Positions 1 to 5,243 of a DNA stretch of 5,243 bases are shown piece by piece. Position 1 is the stretch's first letter; every line of letters starts with the position of its first letter. The stretch comes from an uncultured Chryseolinea sp. (GTDB taxonomy: Bacteria; Bacteroidota; Bacteroidia; Cytophagales; Cyclobacteriaceae): assembly GCA_946478915.1 (NCBI GenBank), contig CAMLER010000404.1, forward strand, positions 1-5,243. The letters are read 5' to 3'. A model generated the notes under the pieces. It ran no database searches and was not told the origin of the DNA. It was given only the letters and a program-made list of their open reading frames with translations. The translations under genes and the position numbers were made by a program.

Positions 1-1215
1 AAGATCTTTGACATAATTATAATTGATTACATAGCTTCTGTTCTTCCGGATAAAGCTGATGGATTTTTTTGCTTTATCATCGTCCATAAGATAAAAGTTC
101 TTAAGCCAGTGGGTAGCCTGAGCGTTATTCATGGTTTTGTTTAGAAGTCCTCTTGCTACTTCATTCATGACATAGTTGAGTTGTTCGGTAAGCTCAAGCG
201 CCCTAAAATAACGATCAATACCCGCTGTGTCCACGCCGGCCAGCGGTAAAAGTACTTCGCTGGCGAAACGCACTTTTTCTTTGCCCGGAAACGCTAAAGC
301 AATCCCGTAGTTGGCGCTACCTTCTGCAATAAAAGACTGCGGACTGAACAAAGGATACAGCGAGATCTCCACCCACCCTTTGTCCCGATAAAGATTTTTC
401 TCCAGCAACATGTTATAAACATGGTGTCCGGGGTAACTTTCGTGACTACCTACGTCAATGACATCGTCGATAAGAATATCAAGGTCGGTATTGATCTGGA
501 TGAGGCTTTTATAGTTTCCCTTATACCAGTTGTAGCCTCCCCAGGGTTTGTCGGTGACGAACTCCAGATTAAAACTTTCGGTTTCAGGCAATTTGAAATA
601 TTGTTGGGTACGCTTTCTACTTTCAGCGATTGCGGCTTTGATGACGGTGTCGAGTTTAGCGGGAGGTATCACAAATCGATTTGCTAATTTCTGAAATCTG
701 ATGTTTACGGCTCCTTTTCCTGGTAGAATGTCATTGAGTGTCTGAACAATTTTCTTAAAATGATTGGAATCATATTGTGGTGGTGTGACACCATACAACT
801 CTTTGCACTCTACCTCAAACGAGGCGGAATCACCTCCAAATAATTTGACCCTTCTTTCAAACGCCTTAAGTTGAGCGTTAATCCATTTAGCACGAGTTGT
901 TAGCGTATCATGGTTGCGCGCTTCAAGGGAACTCAGGGCGGCACTCAGGCTACTTATTTCTGTGAGAAAACTGTCTTTGGGAAAAGACATCGATGCTGAT
1001 GTCCTGGGTTTTAAAGAATCCGGTCCATAATACGCATCGACAAAGTCCGAATCGTATTGTCCTATCGCAAGGCCTAAGCGCACATATTGAATTGCGAGCG
1101 CGTCAAGCTGAGTTGTTCTATCTTCTGATTCGGTTTCCTGGCTTGCGCATGAAGCCAGTCCGATGAAGATGGCAATCAATAAAGCATTAAGAATTGCTCG
1201 GGTTTTTGTTTTCAT
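1..1215 (-). CDS. DUF885-like putative metallopeptidase lipoprotein (partial, 3' end beyond window)
   Basis: The reading frame opens with ATG at 1215 and stays open for 405 codons to the left edge, so the C-terminus is missing. An in-frame TAA at 1233-1231 lies six codons upstream and rules out a much longer N-terminus. Residues 1-23 form a lipoprotein signal peptide: a basic start, a hydrophobic stretch (about 8-20) and the lipobox LASC with Cys23. The protein should therefore be exported and lipid-anchored. At 258-265 is HESYPGHH, the His-Glu...Pro-Gly-His-His pattern of DUF885-type proteins. FIAEGSANYG at 295-304 places Glu298 where that family has its EGxAxY segment. These residues probably bind a metal, and peptidase activity is an inference from them. 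The rest (40-250) looks mostly helical and I recognise no other domain. It lies 257 nt beyond the kinase gene and is probably a separate unit. The family assignment rests on this motif pair only. Confidence 0.8.
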   Translation of the reverse strand, partial: MKTKTRAILNALLIAIFIGLASCASQETESEDRTTQLDALAIQYVRLGLAIGQYDSDFVDAYYGPDSLKPRTSASMSFPKDSFLTEISSLSAALSSLEARNHDTLTTRAKWINAQLKAFERRVKLFGGDSASFEVECKELYGVTPPQYDSNHFKKIVQTLNDILPGKGAVNIRFQKLANRFVIPPAKLDTVIKAAIAESRKRTQQYFKLPETESFNLEFVTDKPWGGYNWYKGNYKSLIQINTDLDILIDDVIDVGSHESYPGHHVYNMLLEKNLYRDKGWVEISLYPLFSPQSFIAEGSANYGIALAFPGKEKVRFASEVLLPLAGVDTAGIDRYFRALELTEQLNYVMNEVARGLLNKTMNNAQATHWLKNFYLMDDDKAKKSISFIRKNRSYVINYNYVKDL

Positions 1216-1472
1216 TGGGATCAATATTGGTTAATATCACTTGATCGGGATAGTTCCTGCTAGTTCGATACTGTTTGGATTATTGAAACTACAAATTAAC
1301 CGGCAGTCGGCAACAAGTTTTCACTTGAAGAATAGTGACTAAGTCGGACAGTGGATGCAATGCCGAGAAGAGACATGATTTCAGCTCGCGGAAAAAAAGC
1401 CGAGGTAAAACAAGTGAATAAAAGTGTTGGTCACGGTCCTAGCCATCATTAACAAAAATGGCTTTTAGCAAT
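1216..1472. other. Non-coding gap between the Kai operon and the lipoprotein gene
   Basis: These 257 bases carry no convincing gene on either strand. Just after the kinase stop codon there is a weak inverted repeat (AGCCAT at 1441-1446, ATGGCT at 1458-1463, 11 nt loop). On the minus strand it has no T-run after it, so it is a poor intrinsic terminator for the operon. A run of seven A's at 1393-1399 lies between short complementary arms. The gap must hold the promoter of the lipoprotein gene if that gene is transcribed separately, but I find no good match to the Bacteroidota promoter consensus. Confidence 0.6.
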
Positions 1473-2756
1473 TTATAAGGGTTGCTTAAATGGTAAAAGA
1501 ACGTTGAATTCGGCGCCTTCACCCATTGTACTTTTCGCCCAAATAAAGCCGTGATGTTTATCAATGATCTTCTTAGCAATGGCGAGTCCTATTCCTGAGC
1601 CTTCATAGTCAGTTTTAGGATTCAGGGTTTCGAAAAGACTGAATATCGATGAAGCATATTCCTGCTCGAATCCTATCCCATTGTCGCTGACTGTAATCAG
1701 GCAATATTCGGAGGGCTTGTGCGCTGGAATATCAAATTCTTTGGGGTTCGATTTTCTCATCTTGATCTTTATCACGGGAGGCCTATCTGGCGAAATGAAC
1801 TTTAATGCATTACTAAACAGGTTATGGAAGACCTGTCGAAGCTGACCCCTGTTTCCCTGGACCACGCAAAGGTCGGAGACTTCGATGCTTGCTTGTTTTT
1901 CCGCGATCCGGAGATCGAAGTCTTCCAATAGTTCATCCGTCAGCTCCTTAAGATCAACGTTTTCAATAACGGAATACTCGGCCGACAGTTTTGAATACGT
2001 GAGGATATCGACCACCAGCACTTTCATTCTTTGAGAAGCTTTTAATATTTTTTGTACATACGTTTTCGACGTATCCGACAATTCTCCATCGGCCTTTTCC
2101 TGTAAGAAATGGGTGAATACTTCAATTTTTCGAAGTGGTTCCTGGAGATCATGAGAAGCCACCGATGCAAACTGTTGCAAGTCATGGTTGCTTGAAAGCA
2201 GCGCCTCATTTAATTTACCAAGTTGATAGTTCTTGGCTTTAAGTTCTCGTTCGGTTTCCTTTTGTTGCGTGAGATCCGTTATGATAACGCTCAGAGAAAT
2301 ATCGTCATCCATTTCCAGTGTATTAAAAGACATCTGGACGTCAATGCTTTTGCTTGCACCCTTTAATCTTAGCTCACACTTTACCTTCGTGCTCCATCCT
2401 TTAGCAAGAAATTCATTGAATAAGGGAATGTCATTTTCGTCAATAAAATCAGAAAAATAGTTGCCCATCACCTTGGTCAGGGGTTTTTCAACCAACGTGG
2501 CAAATTGAGAATTACTGTAGATGATCAACCCATCTTTATTAAGGGTGACTGCTCCTTCTGTCATCTGTTCTATAAACAAACGGTAGGCGCGATCAGCTGA
2601 CTTCAGCGTGAACACCGAATGGCCCGATTCACCATTGACAATGAGAGCATCGATCTGGCCTGTGCGTATCGCATGGAGCGTATCATTTGCCTCAGCGAGT
2701 TCCGCTCGCAGTCTGTTCAGTTCATCCTTCAAGTCAGGCTCCGACAACTTTTTCAT
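1473..2756 (-). CDS. Cytoplasmic PAS-domain sensor histidine kinase, last gene of the kai operon
   Basis: This 427-residue protein has no signal peptide or membrane segment. An N-terminal helix (about 5-32) leads into a conserved-looking AIRTGQIDALIV segment (29-40), common before PAS domains in soluble kinases. A PAS domain follows at about 55-165 (EGAVTLNKDGLIIYSN at 67-82). A coiled-coil linker (about 163-195) precedes the HisKA domain, with phospho-acceptor His202 in SVASHDLQEPLRK. The HATPase_c domain has its N-box at 312-320 (NLFSNALKF), G1 box DNGIGF at 358-363 and G2 box GSGIGLAI at 386-393. All catalytic motifs are intact, so it should autophosphorylate. It has no receiver or DNA-binding domain, and the partner regulator is not in the window. 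Its ATG overlaps the stop of the upstream kaiB-like gene as ATGA, which fixes the start and implies translational coupling. By context it is the likely output kinase of the Kai module, analogous to SasA but with PAS in place of the KaiB-like sensor. Confidence 0.95.
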   Translation of the reverse strand: MKKLSEPDLKDELNRLRAELAEANDTLHAIRTGQIDALIVNGESGHSVFTLKSADRAYRLFIEQMTEGAVTLNKDGLIIYSNSQFATLVEKPLTKVMGNYFSDFIDENDIPLFNEFLAKGWSTKVKCELRLKGASKSIDVQMSFNTLEMDDDISLSVIITDLTQQKETERELKAKNYQLGKLNEALLSSNHDLQQFASVASHDLQEPLRKIEVFTHFLQEKADGELSDTSKTYVQKILKASQRMKVLVVDILTYSKLSAEYSVIENVDLKELTDELLEDFDLRIAEKQASIEVSDLCVVQGNRGQLRQVFHNLFSNALKFISPDRPPVIKIKMRKSNPKEFDIPAHKPSEYCLITVSDNGIGFEQEYASSIFSLFETLNPKTDYEGSGIGLAIAKKIIDKHHGFIWAKSTMGEGAEFNVLLPFKQPL

Positions 2757-3055
2757 TTATCGCGATTTAGACCCAACCCCTCCATTACTTTAGTCTCGTT
2801 CGACATATCACCAATAAGCCTTCGCTCCGGAAGAGGCTTTTTCTTTATGAGCATTGGCAATGCAATTATCTGCTCAGTCTGCGCTACGGACTTCTCCTGA
2901 TAGACATCAATAATCTGCAAGTCGTAGTTTCCCGATGCATGCGTTTCCATGATGCGCTGGATGTTGTTGATAGCTTTAACTGAATTCGGAGAAGCACCTG
3001 AAACAAATAATTTCAAGTCGTACTCATGTTCAATTTGTCTCGTCTTAACTGTCAT
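2753..3055 (-). CDS. kaiB: Divergent KaiB-family protein (second kaiB)
   Basis: This 100-residue protein has a thioredoxin-like KaiB fold. The family signature is visible as YDLKLFVSGASPNS (12-25), a Pro-containing segment IALPMLIKKKPLPERR (64-79) and LIGDMSNETKV (80-90). By eye it shares about 40% of residues with the neighbouring KaiB, but it differs at positions that are strongly conserved in true KaiB. The NPQLAEGD loop is EKSVAQTE (53-60), PTL is PML (67-69), and GLD at the end is GLG. In cyanobacteria KaiB switches fold to bind the KaiC CI ring. The same KaiB-like fold serves as the sensor domain of the kinase SasA, without switching. This copy could do either. It starts 9 nt after the first kaiB, and its TGA stop overlaps the kinase ATG by 4 nt. 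That coupling suggests it works with the kinase, which is inference. It is full length for the family and has no added domain. Confidence 0.9.
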   Translation of the reverse strand: MTVKTRQIEHEYDLKLFVSGASPNSVKAINNIQRIMETHASGNYDLQIIDVYQEKSVAQTEQIIALPMLIKKKPLPERRLIGDMSNETKVMEGLGLNRDK

Positions 3056-3064
3056 GAGTCAGCT

Positions 3065-3358
3065 TTATTTTGCAGCTCTTATGTCAAGACCTACCAAAAC
3101 CTTTTCTTCATTTGACAGATCACCAATGATTTTTCTTACCGGCTCCGGCACTTTTTTTACCAACGTTGGAATGGCAAGGATCTGATCACCTTCTGCTAAC
3201 TGAGGATTAACCAATAAGTCGATCACTTCAATCTCATAGATACCTTTCAGATGTTCTTCGCAATACTTTTTTAGGTTCTTGAGAGCAGCTGCTGATTTTG
3301 GGGTATTTCCAGCTATATAAAGGCGGAGCTGATATTTTTTACTGGTCGACTTTGCCAT
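3065..3358 (-). CDS. kaiB: KaiB, circadian-clock-type KaiC-binding protein
   Basis: This is a textbook KaiB. From the ATG at 3358 it has 97 residues, with [14 protein letters not shown] (9-22), [20 protein letters not shown] (44-63), [13 protein letters not shown] (64-76) and [16 protein letters not shown] (77-92). KaiB is a thioredoxin-like protein that can switch fold and then bind the KaiC CI ring; the conserved prolines of the switching half are present. The acidic C-terminal tail of cyanobacterial KaiB is absent, and the protein stops at IRAAK. I prefer the ATG at 3358 because it leaves eight residues before the first strand, as in cyanobacterial KaiB, and overlaps kaiC by only 20 nt. 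An in-frame ATG at 3388 would add ten residues and extend the overlap to 50 nt. Neither start has a clear ribosome-binding site, which fits translation coupled to kaiC. Function by homology is binding to the upstream KaiC. Confidence 0.96.
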   Translation of the reverse strand: MAKSTSKKYQLRLYIAGNTPKSAAALKNLKKYCEEHLKGIYEIEVIDLLVNPQLAEGDQILAIPTLVKKVPEPVRKIIGDLSNEEKVLVGLDIRAAK

Positions 3359-5093
3359 TGCGCTTTTTTGATTTTGGCTTATTAACATTCAAGTATCTTT
3401 TGCTGGTTAGCTCCTGGCGATTTTTTTCGAGTATAGATTTCCGCAGCTCCTCTTCCTGGAACGCGCGATTAAGTTCATCTTTGACCGATTCAAATTCTTC
3501 ATTCAAACTTGTAATCTTTGCTTCAAGCACCGTCCGTTTTCTCTGAATCTCCTGGTCACGCATAGAGCCTGCAAATGACTTTAGTTCCCTGCCAGCGACT
3601 TCTTCCAGCTGCTGTTCTTCTCTTGCAGACCCAATCAATACACCACTGGGCCCGAGATAAACGTCAACAAGTTCAAGTCCCTCGTCGGTAATTACAAACT
3701 CCCGGACCTGGTTTGAATGCTTCATTCCTCTCGACTTCATTATGTATAACCCCCTGTTCCTTTCGCCATTTGATTCCAGATCCCTGACCGTTATCCATGC
3801 GTCTACCAGCGAGGAGACACCTTCATCCGCTTTTTCAGCTGTTGTGTTACTATAATTCAAAGCAGTGAACAGCACAGAAATCTGACTTCTTTGCAGATGA
3901 TCGATGAGCCTGATTAACATAGACTTTACTTCGCTCAGTTTCCCGATTGTTGCAAGGTTTGTGATGGGATCGATAACGATAACATGTGGTTTGAAATCAA
4001 CAATTTTCTTATGGATGTCTACCAGGTGCATCTCCAAGCCATGAATCGTTGGCCGCGAGGAGTGAAATTGTAATAATTTCTTGTCAACGTGGCTTTGAAG
4101 ATCCATGCCGATGGATCCCATATTTCTGATGATTTGTTTAGGCGATTCTTCAAAGGCGAAAAACAACACTCTCTCCTTTCTCAAGCAAGCTGCGTTTGCA
4201 AATGAAGCAGCAAGACTTGTTTTGCCGGTCCCCGCGGTACCCGAAATTAGAATAGTAGATCCTCTGAAGAATCCGTCGCCATCGTTGAGCATCTCATCGA
4301 GGCTTGGTATCCCGGATGAGATTGTTTCAGAGGATACGTTATAGTTGAGTTCAAGCGAAGTAATGGGCAGCACCGAAATTCCTTCTTCATCAATGAGAAA
4401 TGGATACTCGTTTGTGCCATGCACGGTACCTCGGTATTTCACGACCCTGAGCAATCTTGTGGAGACTTGATTTTGCACCCGGTGATCCAGAAGTATAACA
4501 CAGTCTGATACATACTCTTCGAGACCCTGGCGTGTGAGGGCTGAAGTACCACGCTCTCCGGTTATTACGGTTGTAACTCCTTTGTCTTTCAACCATTGAA
4601 ACAGTCTGCGGATCTCTGACCGAAGTATTCCTTCATTTGATAACCCCGCGAAAAGATTTTCAATAGTATCCAATAAAACGCGCTTCGCTTTGATGCTATT
4701 GATCGCATGCTCAAGTCTTACGAACAATCCGGAAAGGTCATATTCACCAGTTTCCTCAATCTGGCTTTTATCAACATGGACGTAATCAATTTTGATCTTC
4801 TTTTCAGCCTGGAGTTTTTCTAAATTAAAACCAAGGGATGCCACGTTAACAACAAGTTCTTCCACTTTCTCCTCAAATGCCATTATGACACCAGGCTCGT
4901 CAAACTTCTGTGCACCGTTGACGATGAATTCAATTCCAAATAATGTTTTACCCGACCCTGGACCTCCACAAACTAACGTTGGCCTGCCTTGTGGCAGTCC
5001 GCCAAACGTAATTTCATCAAGGCCATTAATACCCGTTGGACATTTCTTCAGCAGCCGGTTTCGCAACCCCGGCGATTTGTTTTGTTTTGACAT
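3339..5093 (-). CDS. kaiC: KaiC-family two-domain ATPase/autokinase with C-terminal coiled coil
   Basis: This 584-residue protein carries two RecA-like KaiC domains. CI (about 15-245) has Walker A GGPGSGKT (43-50), catalytic Glu pair E74/E75 in AFEEK, Walker B Asp142, and ITGERG...GLEEYVSD (177-197). CII (about 254-485) has Walker A GTAGTGKT (285-292), Glu pair E315/E316, and Walker B VIVIDP (371-376). Known KaiC proteins form cytoplasmic hexamers in which CI is a slow ATPase that binds KaiB and CII phosphorylates and dephosphorylates itself. The two phosphosites (Ser431/Thr432 in Synechococcus) align with Ser427/Ser428, and Thr426 aligns with Ala422. After about 488 the KaiA-binding peptide is replaced by a highly charged predicted coiled coil (about 489-565) and a Lys/Arg-rich end. 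The ATG at 5093 is fixed by an in-frame TGA at 5117-5115. It is the first gene of the operon and overlaps the next kaiB. No kaiA is present. The domain assignment is secure; whether it keeps time or acts as a stress switch cannot be told from sequence. Confidence 0.97.
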   Translation of the reverse strand: MSKQNKSPGLRNRLLKKCPTGINGLDEITFGGLPQGRPTLVCGGPGSGKTLFGIEFIVNGAQKFDEPGVIMAFEEKVEELVVNVASLGFNLEKLQAEKKIKIDYVHVDKSQIEETGEYDLSGLFVRLEHAINSIKAKRVLLDTIENLFAGLSNEGILRSEIRRLFQWLKDKGVTTVITGERGTSALTRQGLEEYVSDCVILLDHRVQNQVSTRLLRVVKYRGTVHGTNEYPFLIDEEGISVLPITSLELNYNVSSETISSGIPSLDEMLNDGDGFFRGSTILISGTAGTGKTSLAASFANAACLRKERVLFFAFEESPKQIIRNMGSIGMDLQSHVDKKLLQFHSSRPTIHGLEMHLVDIHKKIVDFKPHVIVIDPITNLATIGKLSEVKSMLIRLIDHLQRSQISVLFTALNYSNTTAEKADEGVSSLVDAWITVRDLESNGERNRGLYIMKSRGMKHSNQVREFVITDEGLELVDVYLGPSGVLIGSAREEQQLEEVAGRELKSFAGSMRDQEIQRKRTVLEAKITSLNEEFESVKDELNRAFQEEELRKSILEKNRQELTSKRYLNVNKPKSKKRNGKVDQ

Positions 5094-5112
5094 AAAGTGA
5101 AAGAAATTAACA

Positions 5113-5134
5113 ATTCAATGTAATTGCATTAAAT
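5113..5134. promoter_or_regulatory. Near-palindrome upstream of kaiC, possible operator
   Basis: A 22-base dyad is centred between 5123 and 5124, about 30 nt before the kaiC start codon. Nine of the eleven base pairs are complementary; the mismatched pairs are 5116/5131 and 5121/5126. The inner half-sites are AATG at 5117-5120 and CATT at 5127-5130. Its position suits a repressor site or a 5' leader element of the operon. The region is AT-rich, so a chance origin is quite possible. Confidence 0.3.
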
Positions 5135-5179
5135 CCGACCTGCTTTACGAGCTGTAGAATTAGTGCATTTTTCCCATAA

Positions 5180-5187
5180 CAAGAATA
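5180..5187 (-). promoter_or_regulatory. Candidate Bacteroidota -7 promoter element for the kai operon
   Basis: Read on the minus strand this octamer is TATTCTTG, which matches the Bacteroidota primary-sigma -7 consensus TAnnTTTG at five of six fixed positions. Transcription starting a few bases downstream would give a leader of roughly 80 nt before the kaiC ATG at 5093, carrying the dyad at 5113-5134. No TTTG was found at the expected -33 spacing; the nearest is TCTG with a gap of 16 nt, which is short. This makes the call tentative. Confidence 0.22.
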
Positions 5188-5202
5188 TCTAACAGGATGT
5201 TT

Positions 5203-5243
5203 ACAGATTTGTATTTGGGTGACCCCAACGTATATCTATCTGT
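5203..5243. repeat. Inverted repeat with inner hairpin at the right edge
   Basis: The outer arms ACAGAT (5203-5208) and ATCTGT (5238-5243) are perfect inverted copies and end exactly at the window edge, so they may extend further. Between them is a compact hairpin with arms TTGGG (5215-5219) and CCCAA (5224-5228) around a 4-base loop TGAC. No T-run follows on either visible side. It may be the end of a terminator for a gene beyond the window, a regulatory structure upstream of kaiC, or chance. Confidence 0.25.

Noticed and set aside
421..687. Plus-strand open frame of 88 codons
   Set aside because: It lies wholly inside the lipoprotein gene on the other strand, where the minus frame carries a signal peptide and the HESYPGHH motif. 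The plus-strand product resembles nothing.
1327..1334. TATTCTTC on the minus strand as promoter of the lipoprotein gene
   Set aside because: It matches only four of six fixed positions of the Bacteroidota -7 box, has no properly spaced -33 element, and is over 110 nt from the start codon.
1441..1463. Possible terminator hairpin after the kinase gene
   Set aside because: The stem is only 6 pairs with an 11-base loop, and no T-run follows in the minus direction. It is too weak to call.
4390..4596. Minus-strand open frame of 68 codons inside kaiC
   Set aside because: It is a different frame on the same strand within the CI domain coding region, and its product is Arg/Ser/His-rich with no domain.
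3339..5093. Idea that the large gene is RadA or another RecA-type ATPase rather than KaiC
   Set aside because: Two KaiC domains in tandem, doubled Glu pairs after each Walker A, the CII phosphosite region and an adjacent true kaiB all point to KaiC. There is no zinc finger or Lon-like domain as in RadA.
4792..5100. Plus-strand open frame of 102 codons
   Set aside because: It is antisense to the CI domain of kaiC, including Walker A, and its product has no recognisable features. It is a shadow of conserved codons on the other strand.
1..5243. CRISPR arrays, tRNA or rRNA genes, insertion sequences
   Set aside because: No spaced direct repeats, cloverleaf-like stretches, rRNA-like sequence or transposase frames were seen. 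Nearly all the sequence is accounted for by five genes.

Overview
All recognisable genes in this window lie on the minus strand. The layout suggests a Bacteroidota genome, probably of the Cytophagales kind. Three things point that way: moderate GC, start codons without clear Shine-Dalgarno sequences, and a two-domain KaiC with a long charged tail followed by two small KaiB proteins and a PAS histidine kinase. The taxonomic placement is inference from gene content and style, not from a marker gene.

The core, read from right to left, is a compact four-gene unit: kaiC (5093 to 3339), a canonical kaiB (about 3358 to 3065), a divergent second kaiB (3055 to 2753) and a soluble PAS-domain sensor histidine kinase (2756 to 1473). 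kaiC and the first kaiB overlap. The two kaiB genes are 9 nt apart. The second kaiB and the kinase share an ATGA stop/start. The four genes are therefore almost certainly one translationally coupled operon. No kaiA is present, and the KaiC C-terminus, where cyanobacterial KaiC binds KaiA, is replaced by a predicted coiled coil and a basic end. The likely module is a KaiA-independent Kai-type ATPase/phosphorylation timer or stress switch: KaiC hexamers change state, fold-switching KaiB proteins read that state, and the histidine kinase carries the output. The second KaiB plus the kinase look like the two halves of a SasA-type protein encoded separately.

Left of the operon, after a 257 nt non-coding gap (1216 to 1472), is the 5' part (405 codons) of a lipoprotein with an HESYPGHH motif and a downstream Glu, resembling DUF885-type putative metallopeptidases. 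It runs off the left edge and has no evident functional link to the Kai genes.

Right of kaiC are 150 nt of upstream DNA. They hold a possible Bacteroidota -7 element, a near-palindrome just before kaiC, and an inverted repeat with an internal hairpin at the window edge. No tRNA, rRNA, CRISPR array or mobile element was seen.
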